From: Sphingomonas koreensis | Lineage (GTDB): Bacteria; Pseudomonadota; Alphaproteobacteria; Sphingomonadales; Sphingomonadaceae | NCBI RefSeq assembly: GCF_002797435.1 | Contig: NZ_PGEN01000001.1 | Coordinates: 744,001-808,000 of the forward strand | Direction of reading: 5' to 3' | DNA length: 64,000 bases | Part shown: piece by piece, positions 43,229 through 51,721 of the stretch | Layout: each line of letters begins with the position of its first letter | Numbering within the stretch: position 1 is the stretch's first letter | Program-made: the position numbers and the translations under genes | Notes under the pieces: generated by a model | Database searches by the model: none | Told to the model about the DNA's origin: nothing | The model's input: the letters and a program-made list of their open reading frames with translations, nothing else

Positions 43229-44089
43229 ATGGGCGGTGTGCACTTCGACCGCTTCGCCGCGATCGACTGGTCGGGCGCAAAGGGCCGCAGCCATCGCGGC
43301 ATCGCGCTGGCAATCTGCGAGTCGGGCGACGCCGCACCCGCACTCGTCCCGCCGCCCGACCGCAACTGGTCGCGCGAGGGCATCCGCGACTGGATTCTGG
43401 CCCAGGCCGCCGAGCCGCTGCTGATCGGATTCGACATGAGCTTCTGCGCCCCGATCCTCGACCGGGGTGCCTATCTTCCCGGCGAGAGCACCGCCACCGA
43501 CGCCCGTGGTTTCTGGGCCTGGATCGATGCGCAGAGTGCGGACGAGGATCTCGGCGCAGCATCGTTCCTCGAGGCGCGTCGCGGCCGGCATTTCTACCTC
43601 GGCGCCGCCGATGGCACGAAGGCGGACTTCATCCATTTCCGCCGCTGCGAGCAACGATTCAACGCGACCGGCGGCGGCAAGGTGACCACGGTGTACGATG
43701 CGATCGGCGCAGCACAGGTCGCCAAGGCGAGCTTCGCCGGAATGCGCCTGCTCCATGCGCTCGATGGTCAGGTCGCGATCTGGCCGTTCGATCCCGCGCC
43801 GTCCTCGGGCGCTGCGGTGGTCGAGATCTACACCGCGATCGCCGCCCGCGCCGCCGGTCTGCCCAGGGGCCGGTCCAAGCTGCGTGACGCGGCCGCGCTC
43901 GATACTGCTCTCGCCATATTGGGTTCGCGGCCGCATGCACCGCTTGCCCGCTACGACGATCATTCCACCGATGCGATCCTCACCGCCGCCTGGCTGCGCG
44001 CCAATGCACGTCGCGCCGATCTCTGGCATCCGACTGCATTGACCCGCGAGATCGCACGAGCCGAAGGATGGACCTTCGGCATCGCATAA
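43229..44089 (+). CDS. Hypothetical protein, possibly RNase H-like fold
   Basis: A 286-residue protein I do not recognise with certainty. It opens FDRFAAIDWSGAKGRSHRGIAL, a strand with a conserved Asp as in DUF429/RNase H-like proteins. It has GFDMSFCAPILDRGAY as a second acidic strand and ARYDDHSTDAILTAAWLRANAR near the end, again with Asp pairs. Spacing of the acidic residues would suit a metal-dependent nuclease or relative, but this is inference. No signal peptide. Confidence 0.6.
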   Translation: MGGVHFDRFAAIDWSGAKGRSHRGIALAICESGDAAPALVPPPDRNWSREGIRDWILAQAAEPLLIGFDMSFCAPILDRGAYLPGESTATDARGFWAWIDAQSADEDLGAASFLEARRGRHFYLGAADGTKADFIHFRRCEQRFNATGGGKVTTVYDAIGAAQVAKASFAGMRLLHALDGQVAIWPFDPAPSSGAAVVEIYTAIAARAAGLPRGRSKLRDAAALDTALAILGSRPHAPLARYDDHSTDAILTAAWLRANARRADLWHPTALTREIARAEGWTFGIA

Positions 44090-44228
44090 GGCGCTGGCAG
44101 CCAGGAGACCGAAGGCCTTGCGGAGCAAGGATCGGCCCGCCGATAGCCCGCCAATTTTGGCCTTGACCCTGTCACAGGAACGGCCCAAGAGCGCGCAAGC
44201 CGCAGATTTCTGCGGATTTCGCGTAGTG

Positions 44229-44304
44229 GCCGGTTTAGCTCAGCTGGTAGAGCAGCGGTTTTGTAAACCGAAGGTCGCGGGTTCGATCCCTGCAACCGGC
44301 ACCA
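44229..44304 (+). tRNA. tRNA-Thr (anticodon TGT)
   Basis: A complete 76-nt tRNA with encoded CCA. The acceptor stem GCCGGTT pairs with AACCGGC, the D arm contains AGCTCAGCTGGTAGAGC, the anticodon loop is TTTGTAA (anticodon TGT), and the T arm reads GCGGGTTCGATCCCTGC. The 139-bp gap upstream includes TTGACC but no clear -10 was assigned. Confidence 0.96.
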
Positions 44305-44337
44305 TCGATCTTCCCCGCCCCGCCGGACGGCTGGCCG

Positions 44338-46413
44338 CTACTCGAGCGCCTCGCCGGGTTCTGTTGGCTCGTCTGCGCTCTCATCGTCATCCGCCGGGTC
44401 GATCGCAGTATGGGGAGCGATGGCCGGCACGTAGCCGGTTCGGGTCACATAGGTCGTCAGCCAGCGCATGCTGGCGTTCACCTGAAACAGCTGGTGGCGC
44501 AGTTCCTTGAAATTATGCGGCTCGCGCGGCGCCAGATAGAGTTCGGTCGGAACCCCCATATCCTTGAGCGCGCGGAACAGCATGACGGACTGCGCGGGCG
44601 GAACGCGCCGGTCCTCGGCGCCGGATAGGATCAGCGTCGGCGTCTTCACCGCGTCGATCGAAGCCAGCGGTGAATTGCGCAGATAGAGATCGCGACGTGC
44701 CTGGCTGCCATAAGGTGGTGTGACGAACCACTCCTTGCGCTGCCAACGCGTGTCCGAGCCCAGATACATCGATGCCCAGTCCACCGCGCCCGCGCCCACG
44801 ATCGCCGCCTTGAAACGATCGGTAACGGTGATCAGGCGGGCGGTCATGTGTCCGCCAGCACTCCATCCCATTGCGCCGAGCCTCGCGGGATCGGCAATCC
44901 CGCGCTTCACCAGCTCGTCGACGCCGGACAGCACGTCGCGGTCCGCGATCCGGAAATAGTCGCCGTTCATGCCCTGGAGGAACGTATCGCCATAGCCGGT
45001 ACCGCCACGATAATTGACGCTCAGCGTCACGAACCCATGCGACGCCAGCAGGGGCAGGAAGCGGCCGTAAGAGAAGATATTGAACTGGTCGGCCGAACGC
45101 GGACCGCCATGGCTCTGAACGATCAGTGGATAGCGCCGACCCGGCGTATAGCCGAGCGGATAGGTGATCAGCCCTTCGAGCTCCTGCCCTTCCGGACCGG
45201 GCCAGCGGATCGCCTCCTGACGCGGCAACTGGAAGCGCTTGCCGACATCGTCGTTGACCGCAGTCACCTGCACTGGTGCATTGCTGCCGCGTGGATTGAT
45301 CCGGACCACTTCCGCCGGCTGGGTTGCTGAGGTTCGCAGAAAGGCCAGCGTCCGGCCATCGCGCGACAGGGCGGGTGCCGAAATCACGCAATCGCAGCGA
45401 TCGAGCGGCCGGACCTCGCCCGTCGCGACGGCCACCGCGTGCAGGTTGGTGCGTACTCCGTCCTGCGCGGTGAAGTAGATTTCCGACCCATCGCCGGACC
45501 ACAAGGCGTCCTTGACCGCCCAGGAGCGCCCCTCGCCGAACTGGCGGATCGTCCCCTTCTCCACGTCGATGACGAACAGCCGTGCGTTGACGGTTGCATA
45601 TTTGCCATCGGCGGCATTGGCGACGAACAGAGCCGTCTTGCCGTCCGGCGCCAGACGGGCATCGTCCTCGCGATAGTCGTTGGCCGTGATCCGGCGCCGG
45701 GTTCCCGTCGCCGGATCGAGAATCCAGAGTTCCGATCGCGGCTGATCGTCGAGCAGGCGTGAGGTGGCCTGCCGGAGCAGGATCGTACCGGCATCGCGCG
45801 CGATGCTGAAGCTGCGCACGTCGAGGTCGCCACTCACCAAGGTGACGACCTGACCGGACGCGACGTCGAGATAGTTCAGCGTCGCACGCCTTCGCGGCGC
45901 TTCGAACGCGAACATGTCGTCCTTGGCCTTGATCCGGGCCGCCGTAGCCGGATCGTCCGGCTTGTCCGCAAGGAAGTAGATGCGCGCGCCATCGCTCGAC
46001 CAGGTGATATCCGAGGCCGAACTGCGCAGCTGGGTGAGCTGCCGCACTTTCTTGCCCGATGCGTACAGATGGATCTGCGCATACCGGCCGCCCTTCGGCT
46101 TGGTTGCGAAGGCAAGCGACTTGCCGTCCGGCGCCCACGCAATCTCCCCCTTCAGCTCGCGCAAGCGCTCCGGGACGCCGGAAGCGGTGGTTCGCCACGT
46201 ACGCATCGTGGACGCGTTTCGTGCCCAGTTCGCTGTGCGGATCTTATAGATGATCTCGCTGCCGTCCGGCGAGGGGAGCGGGCTCGCCGCACGTGCGAGC
46301 CCGATCAGGTCTGTCGCGGTCATCGGCTGCGGCGCCGCCGGTTGGGTCTGGCCCGCGGCGGGCGATGCCATGAACGCAGCACCAAGCGCCAACCAGAAGG
46401 TCTTCGCAGTCAT
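44338..46413 (-). CDS. Secreted S9 family peptidase (prolyl oligopeptidase-like)
   Basis: A 691-residue protein. It has a signal peptide (TFWLALGAAFMASPAAGQ), an N-terminal WD/PD40 beta-propeller (repeats such as GEIAWAPDGKSLAFATK and SDITWSSDGARIYFLADK) and a C-terminal alpha/beta hydrolase domain. The nucleophile is in LGAMGWSAGGHMTARL, with Asp in LILSGAEDRRVPP and His in REPHNF. It follows the TonB receptor on the same strand, suggesting that imported substrates are peptides; that link is inferred. Confidence 0.92.
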   Translation of the reverse strand: MTAKTFWLALGAAFMASPAAGQTQPAAPQPMTATDLIGLARAASPLPSPDGSEIIYKIRTANWARNASTMRTWRTTASGVPERLRELKGEIAWAPDGKSLAFATKPKGGRYAQIHLYASGKKVRQLTQLRSSASDITWSSDGARIYFLADKPDDPATAARIKAKDDMFAFEAPRRRATLNYLDVASGQVVTLVSGDLDVRSFSIARDAGTILLRQATSRLLDDQPRSELWILDPATGTRRRITANDYREDDARLAPDGKTALFVANAADGKYATVNARLFVIDVEKGTIRQFGEGRSWAVKDALWSGDGSEIYFTAQDGVRTNLHAVAVATGEVRPLDRCDCVISAPALSRDGRTLAFLRTSATQPAEVVRINPRGSNAPVQVTAVNDDVGKRFQLPRQEAIRWPGPEGQELEGLITYPLGYTPGRRYPLIVQSHGGPRSADQFNIFSYGRFLPLLASHGFVTLSVNYRGGTGYGDTFLQGMNGDYFRIADRDVLSGVDELVKRGIADPARLGAMGWSAGGHMTARLITVTDRFKAAIVGAGAVDWASMYLGSDTRWQRKEWFVTPPYGSQARRDLYLRNSPLASIDAVKTPTLILSGAEDRRVPPAQSVMLFRALKDMGVPTELYLAPREPHNFKELRHQLFQVNASMRWLTTYVTRTGYVPAIAPHTAIDPADDDESADEPTEPGEALE

Positions 46414-46434
46414 GAACCGTCTTCCCGTGCTCTT

Positions 46435-46466
46435 GGGGCCGCTGCGGGGGCTGGTGCAGCGGCCCC
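46435..46466. terminator. Strong hairpin between the TonB receptor and the S9 peptidase
   Basis: GGGGCCGCTGC, a 10-nt loop and GCAGCGGCCCC make a perfect 11-bp stem in the 62-bp gap downstream of the receptor gene. There is no T-run on the transcribed side. It could reduce read-through into the peptidase gene or protect the receptor mRNA 3' end. Confidence 0.5.
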
Positions 46467-46475
46467 TTCCCTACC

Positions 46476-49400
46476 TTAGAAGTCCAGCGAGAGGCCCATA
46501 TAGAAGCGGCGCCCCGCAACGTCGTAGGTCGGGTTGTAGTTGTTCGTACTCCCGCTCAGCACGTCGCCCGCAGGCAGCAAGGGACTCGTCTTGTCGAACA
46601 GGTTGGTGACGCCCCCGTAGAGGCGCAGCTTGGCATCGCGGACCTTGAAACTATAACCCGCATAGACGTTGTGCTGCCACACCGCCGGGATGTTCAGGAA
46701 CAGCGGATACTCCGCATTGGGATTGCTCGCCTTGAAGGTGCGATAGTCGTTGAGGCGGGTCAGACTGTCGTAGATCTTGCCGTAATAGACAGCGGTCCAG
46801 CGCAGGCTCAGCCCCTCATGCCGCCACGACAGCGATCCGCGCGCGCGGTATTTGAACGTGCCCGAAACCAACTCGCCCCGCTCATCGGTCGTGACCAGCC
46901 CAGTAAGACCGATAAAGCTGGTCTCGTACTTCAGCAGATGCGTCGCATCATAGCGCACGCTCCATTTTCCCGGGATTCCGATGCCGTCGAAATCGAACCG
47001 ATATTCGGCCGCGACGTCGATGCCGGAGGTCTTGAATCCCGCAAGATTGAACTCGCGCTGCGTGACTCCCGAAAGCTGCCCGTTGTTCGGATTGCGCGTA
47101 ATGTCTCCGCAGAACGGGTTGGCCGAAGCCGGCAGGTCACTGTCATAGCATTGGGTCAGGATGGCCTGATTGCCATAGGCGGTGATCGCGTCCTTGATCC
47201 GGATATCGTAATAGTCGACCGACAGCGTAAACCGCTTCAGGAAGCTCGGTGTGACGACCGCGCCAAGGGTGAAGGTGTCGGCGGTTTCCTCCTTGAGCGC
47301 CAGATTGCCGGCATTGGGGCTGAAGACCGAGGTTCCGGACTGATCGAACACCTGCGGCGACCCGCTCGCCGCCTGCGATGCGAACAGCGCCTGGATGCCG
47401 GGATTGGCCCGGCAGTTCGCCGCGATCCGCCCGGCCGTGGTCGGGGTGACGCCGTCGCAGATATCGCTGATATCGTCGAAGTCGCCGCGCGGAGGGGAGA
47501 ACAGCTCGGTCAGATCAGGCGCCCGCTGCGCACGCGCGAAGCTCGCGCGGAAACGGATATCCTTGACCGGGGCATATTGGACGCCACCGCGGAAGCTGAA
47601 CACCGTACCGACATTCTTGATGTCATAGGTTCCGACACGCGCTGACGCATCCACGCTGAGCAGCTCGATGCCGGGCTTGTCATTCACCAGCGGTGCGTTG
47701 ACCTCGGCATAGCCCTCGAACACCGAGATCGATCCGCCGAAATTGGGAACCGGCGGGCCCGAAGTACCCCCGAAACGCGAGTAATCGTCGCCCTCGATCT
47801 TCTGACTGTCCTTGCGATATTCGATACCGAACGCCGCGCCCACCGGCCCGGCGGGCAGATCGAACAGGTCGCCGGTCAAGAACCCGCTGAAACTGTGCTG
47901 CTTGAGCGTCGCGCGCTGACGCAGATCGGCCTTGATGAAGGCGGCCGCTTCGGGTGTGATCGAGCCTTCACCGAAAAGGTTGATCGGGACACAGCCGTTG
48001 GATGTGTCACGGCAGACGATCTGGCCGTTCACCGTGGTCGCATCGAGCGCCTGTTTGAGGCGCAGGCCATTGATCTCGCCCGCGCGCACCTGATCCTGAA
48101 CGAACTGGCCATAGGCGAAGCTCGTTTCCCACTTCCAGTTGCCCCATGCGTCGCCGCGCGCGCCAAACCAGCTGCGCACGGTCTCACGGTCATTGTACGT
48201 TGCCTGCGGCCCCAGCTCGATCAGGCGACGAGTAAAATAGACTCCCCGGTTGGCCGAACCGGTGGTGACGTCCGCCCTGATTTCGGCGGGGACGAAGGGA
48301 TTGCAGGGGCCCGAACCGGTGCCGGTTGCACGCTGGCATGGAATACGGCCGAGCGTCACTTCGCTGCCAACCCCGGTCACCCGATCGATCACCGGGAAGG
48401 TGTCGTCTGCGGTAATCGCGCTCGGCTCGCGGAAGTTGAGCGTCTTGACCTTCGAATACTGGACCTGCGCGAAGATGCTGGTCTTGTCCGATATCTCGAA
48501 GTCGAACTTCGCCGCGCCTAGATAGCGTTCGCGCTCACCGCTGATCCAGCGCACGTCGCGCGTGCTGTAGCCATCGCGGTTGGGCAGAAAATAGCCACTG
48601 TTGCCGGCATCGCTGGTGCCGACATTGACGACACCCCCCGTCTGAACGTCGGGGCCCAGCGGAACAAGCGTCCCGCCACGGTAGAAACGGTCGCGCGCGC
48701 TGCTCGAGCCATAGAAAACGCCGCCCGGAATCGAGCTCGACAGGTCAGCCGGCTTGTTGGGCGGAAAGGTACCGATCGGCCGGTCGCCGCTCGTCGGGAT
48801 ACCCGTCGCATCGGTGTACAGCGTCTCATATTCGTTGATCCCGCCCAGTGCAGGATCCCAGTCATATTCCCATTGGGTGAGCGCAAAGGCGCGCTGGTTC
48901 GCGCGGATCGGGTCCTGCCGGTCGTAGGAACCGCTGATCAGGAAATAGCCGCGCCCGTCGGCGAATTTGGTGCCAAAGCTGGCATCGAACTCATGTTCAC
49001 GCCCGCCGCCCGCATCAGTGAATTCGGTGCGCGCGCCGAGCCGCAGCCCGGTTTTCTTCGACTCGGTGATGATATTCACCACACCCGCCACCGCGTCCGA
49101 TCCATAGACCGATGAGGTACCGCCGGTGATGATGTCGACGCGGCTGACGAAGCCGTTCGGAATCGTGCTCAGGCTGACGCGGTTGGCGTTGGCGCTGTTC
49201 GATACGGTGCGACGGCCATCGACCAGCACGAGCGTGCGGTTGTCGCTCAGGCTGCGCAGCTGCACCGAGCTCAGGCCGTCATTCTGGACATCGCCGCTGT
49301 TCCGGCGATCGTTCAGCGTCGAGCTGACCGACGGCAGTTCCGCGATCACTTCGCTCAGTTCGGTCCGGCCGGACTCGGAGATCTCCTCTCCGCCCAGCGC

Positions 49401-49871
49401 GGTAACGGGCGAGGCAGTGTCGAAGGACTCGCGGCGGATGCGCGAGCCGGTCACGATCACCTCGCCCGATTCAACCGCTGGCGTGGCTTCGGGCTCAACC
49501 TGCGAAACCGGCTCGGGAGCAGCGCGCGGAGCGGTTGCCGACGTGGAAGCCGGCACCGGCTGAGCGCGTTCGCGCGTGACCACGAAGGTCTGCCCGCTCG
49601 ACCGGCGCGCGACGAGACCGGTTCCCCTAAGCATGCGCGCCAGCGCCTGCTCGACGGACATGGTGCCCTTGACCGCATTCGCCTGCTTGCCGCGCGTGTC
49701 GCCACGCGACGCGATGATCTGGACATCGGCCTGCCGCGCAAGGGTCACGATCGCCGAACGCGCTGCCTGTGCAGGAACGTCGAAGCGCTTTTCCTGTGCC
49801 TGCGCTGGCGTCGCCATCGCGCAAATGATCGCGGTCCCCGCCATGAAGGCGTTGCGCGTTATTCCCCCCAT
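46476..49871 (-). CDS. TonB-dependent receptor with N-terminal STN signalling domain
   Basis: An 1131-residue outer-membrane transporter. A signal peptide (to ATPAQAQ) is followed by an STN/secretin domain (RFDVPAQAARSAIVTLARQADVQIIAS, residues about 28-95), a Pro/Ala linker, the plug (GEVIVTGSRIRRESFD to YGSDAVAGVVNIIT) and a long beta-barrel ending FYMGLSLDF with the C-terminal Phe. The STN domain is the part that talks to FecR in FecA-type signalling. Substrate unknown; the S9 peptidase downstream hints at peptides. Confidence 0.93.
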   Translation of the reverse strand: MGGITRNAFMAGTAIICAMATPAQAQEKRFDVPAQAARSAIVTLARQADVQIIASRGDTRGKQANAVKGTMSVEQALARMLRGTGLVARRSSGQTFVVTRERAQPVPASTSATAPRAAPEPVSQVEPEATPAVESGEVIVTGSRIRRESFDTASPVTALGGEEISESGRTELSEVIAELPSVSSTLNDRRNSGDVQNDGLSSVQLRSLSDNRTLVLVDGRRTVSNSANANRVSLSTIPNGFVSRVDIITGGTSSVYGSDAVAGVVNIITESKKTGLRLGARTEFTDAGGGREHEFDASFGTKFADGRGYFLISGSYDRQDPIRANQRAFALTQWEYDWDPALGGINEYETLYTDATGIPTSGDRPIGTFPPNKPADLSSSIPGGVFYGSSSARDRFYRGGTLVPLGPDVQTGGVVNVGTSDAGNSGYFLPNRDGYSTRDVRWISGERERYLGAAKFDFEISDKTSIFAQVQYSKVKTLNFREPSAITADDTFPVIDRVTGVGSEVTLGRIPCQRATGTGSGPCNPFVPAEIRADVTTGSANRGVYFTRRLIELGPQATYNDRETVRSWFGARGDAWGNWKWETSFAYGQFVQDQVRAGEINGLRLKQALDATTVNGQIVCRDTSNGCVPINLFGEGSITPEAAAFIKADLRQRATLKQHSFSGFLTGDLFDLPAGPVGAAFGIEYRKDSQKIEGDDYSRFGGTSGPPVPNFGGSISVFEGYAEVNAPLVNDKPGIELLSVDASARVGTYDIKNVGTVFSFRGGVQYAPVKDIRFRASFARAQRAPDLTELFSPPRGDFDDISDICDGVTPTTAGRIAANCRANPGIQALFASQAASGSPQVFDQSGTSVFSPNAGNLALKEETADTFTLGAVVTPSFLKRFTLSVDYYDIRIKDAITAYGNQAILTQCYDSDLPASANPFCGDITRNPNNGQLSGVTQREFNLAGFKTSGIDVAAEYRFDFDGIGIPGKWSVRYDATHLLKYETSFIGLTGLVTTDERGELVSGTFKYRARGSLSWRHEGLSLRWTAVYYGKIYDSLTRLNDYRTFKASNPNAEYPLFLNIPAVWQHNVYAGYSFKVRDAKLRLYGGVTNLFDKTSPLLPAGDVLSGSTNNYNPTYDVAGRRFYMGLSLDF

Positions 49872-49921
49872 CTGTCTTCTCCCCCCTTGGGCGTCGGGCT
49901 CTTACCCGCTCACCCCTCCCA

Positions 49922-49950
49922 AGAGACCGGGACAGGAAGAATCCTTCGCC
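49922..49950 (-). promoter_or_regulatory. Candidate ECF-sigma promoter of the TonB receptor gene
   Basis: Read on the minus strand, GGCGAAGGATT (49950-49940), 11 bases, then GGTCTCT (49928-49922). The same two blocks with the same 11-base spacing occur upstream of the sigma factor gene (51578-51550). The end of the element lies about 50 bp before the receptor ATG. Confidence 0.65.
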
Positions 49951-49971
49951 GGCGGTGCATTTTTTGATTTT

Positions 49972-50910
49972 TTAGTTCGGATTTCTGCCGATACGGATGG
50001 CATCGGGCTGCCGGGTATCGACCGGAACGTCGAGGCTCTCGCGCACCGCGAGCGCGAACCCCTCCGGATCGTCGACGCGGAAAATCCCGTCAAACTCCTC
50101 ACTTGCGAGCGCGGGATCGACAATCACCAGCTTGCGCTGGTTGTAGCGGTTGAACTCGTCGACAGCGGCGTCGAGGCGGCTGCCGTCGAGATCGATCTTG
50201 CCCGCGCGCCAGGCGAGCGAGCGATCGACGGCCGAGGGCTCGGCGGCGGCAACGTCGATCGCGGCATCGTTGGAGACGAAGGCGCTGCCGCCCGCGGCGA
50301 TCCGGACGCGGTGCCCTTCAGCGCCCTCGACCCAGGCCTCGACCACGCCCTCGGTCACGAAAACCTGCGCACCGTCGCCGCGCAGCCGGATCGCAAAAGC
50401 AGTCCCCACTGCCTGCACCCGCACACGGCCCGCATTCACGACAAACGGCCGCTGCGCGTCCTTCGCAACCTGGAACCAGGCTTCGCCGGCGGCAAGGTCG
50501 ACGTTCCGGCGCTTGTCATCGACGCGTACCGCGATCCGGCTCGCGGTGTTGATCGCCGCAACCGAGCCATCGACCAGCGGCACACGCCGGATCTCCCCCA
50601 CCCCCGTCGCATAGTGCATCGAGCGGGTCGCCCAGATCAGCCCGCCGACGAGCGATGCGGCGAGCAGGCCCGCGCCCCCCGCCATAGCCCAACGGCGAGA
50701 GAAGCTGGGCACCGACTCAGGTTCCTCGTTCACCACCGCGATCGCAGGATCGGTCGAGATCCAGGCGGCCTGCGCGCGCAACAGCGCGCCGCTGTGCAGC
50801 GGGTGCACGGCAAGCCAGGCCCGAAGCTCGGCCTCGTCGCCTTCCGACCAGCCGCCAGCGTCCATCCGCGCCGTCCAGCGCGCCGCCTGATCGGCCATGT
50901 CGCGCGTCAT
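49972..50910 (-). CDS. FecR-type anti-sigma / signal transducer
   Basis: A 312-residue protein. The N-terminal cytoplasmic FecR_N part (QAARWTARMDAGGWSEGDEAELRAWLAVHPLHSGAL) binds the sigma factor. One membrane span follows (WAMAGGAGLLAASLVGGLIW), then the periplasmic FecR domain (VGEIRRVPLVDGSVAAINTASRIAV) and a C-terminal STN-like segment (YNQRKLVIVDPALASEEFDGIFRVDDPEGFAL). The ATG at 50910 overlaps the sigma gene stop (ATGA). Confidence 0.93.
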   Translation of the reverse strand: MTRDMADQAARWTARMDAGGWSEGDEAELRAWLAVHPLHSGALLRAQAAWISTDPAIAVVNEEPESVPSFSRRWAMAGGAGLLAASLVGGLIWATRSMHYATGVGEIRRVPLVDGSVAAINTASRIAVRVDDKRRNVDLAAGEAWFQVAKDAQRPFVVNAGRVRVQAVGTAFAIRLRGDGAQVFVTEGVVEAWVEGAEGHRVRIAAGGSAFVSNDAAIDVAAAEPSAVDRSLAWRAGKIDLDGSRLDAAVDEFNRYNQRKLVIVDPALASEEFDGIFRVDDPEGFALAVRESLDVPVDTRQPDAIRIGRNPN

Positions 50911-51488
50911 TTGCGCCACTTCGAAACCCTCGTTTTCTCGGCTGCGTCGATGCGGGCTTCCGCCTCCGCATCGGCCGCCTGCCATAATGCCTGCACCGCC
51001 CGGATGCCCTGCCAGACCTGCTTTTCTACCACCTTCTCGGTCACGCCGAGGCGCGATGCGATCTCCTTTTGCGACAGCCCCTCGATCCGCCGCATCTGCA
51101 CGATCTGCCGGCACCGTTCCGGCAGGCGCGCGATGAGCGCGAGCACGCGCTCCACCTCGAGCCGCCCGCCGGCCTCGCGCTCCGGGGACGGCGCCTCGTC
51201 CGCGGAATAGCTTTCGATCGCCGCGATCGTCTCGAACGGCACCACCCGCGCGCGCTTCAGGCGGCGCACATAGAGGTTGCGCACGATCGAGAAGAAATAG
51301 GCGTCCGGCCGGCCGATATGATCGACACTGTCGAGCATTGCGAGCCGGCAATAGGCCTCCTGGATCAGCTCATCGGCATCGTCGGGTGCCGCGCGCGACC
51401 GCAGAAGCCAGGCGCGCACGTCCGCTTCGTGGGGCATGACCTGCCGGGCCACCCACGTCGCGATGCGGACCCGCCGCTCGACTTCCAT
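50907..51488 (-). CDS. FecI-type ECF RNA polymerase sigma factor
   Basis: A 193-residue ECF sigma factor. Region 2 is at DADELIQEAYCRLAMLDSVDHIGRPDAYFFSIVRNLYVRRLKRAR, and region 4 at RLPERCRQIVQMRRIEGLSQKEIASRLGVTEKVVEKQVWQGI. Together with FecR and the STN-bearing receptor it forms a cell-surface signalling system: substrate binding at the receptor would release the sigma factor to transcribe the receptor. ATG 51488. Confidence 0.94.
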   Translation of the reverse strand: MEVERRVRIATWVARQVMPHEADVRAWLLRSRAAPDDADELIQEAYCRLAMLDSVDHIGRPDAYFFSIVRNLYVRRLKRARVVPFETIAAIESYSADEAPSPEREAGGRLEVERVLALIARLPERCRQIVQMRRIEGLSQKEIASRLGVTEKVVEKQVWQGIRAVQALWQAADAEAEARIDAAEKTRVSKWRK

Positions 51489-51549
51489 CCCCTCAGCCGT
51501 TGATCCGGCTCCCCGTTCTTGCGGTCATTTGAACTGACCCTAGCCGCAT

Positions 51550-51578
51550 AGAGACCTGTGGCGAGAAAATCCTTCGCC
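51550..51578 (-). promoter_or_regulatory. Candidate autoregulated ECF-sigma promoter of the sigma factor gene
   Basis: On the minus strand: GGCGAAGGATT (51578-51568), an 11-base spacer, GGTCTCT (51556-51550). Identical blocks and spacing precede the TonB receptor. The 11-base spacer between blocks corresponds to a usual ECF -35/-10 distance when the core hexamers are counted. It lies about 60 bp before the sigma ATG. Confidence 0.65.
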
Positions 51579-51694
51579 CGGTTCAGGAACACCGAACGAA
51601 AAGAAGCCTCCACCGGTCATTTTTTATCGCTACCGTCCTCTGTAAACGCATTTTCAATTCGCCTTTCGTCGGGCGCGCGGTATGTGTCACGCAA

Positions 51695-51710
51695 CTGACA
51701 ACGTTATCAG
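51695..51710. promoter_or_regulatory. LacI-type operator before the sugar transporter
   Basis: CTGACAACGTTATCAG is a 16-bp near-perfect palindrome (one symmetric pair differs) with the central AACGTT typical of LacI-family sites. It ends one base before the SD region (GGAGAGG) of the transporter, so a bound repressor would block elongation or initiation. No LacI gene is in this window. Confidence 0.6.
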
Positions 51711-51721
51711 GGAGAGGGGCG

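Noticed and set aside
49950..49972. T-rich stretch after fecR as a Rho-independent terminator
   Set aside because: The A/T run has no adjacent stable GC stem on the transcribed strand.
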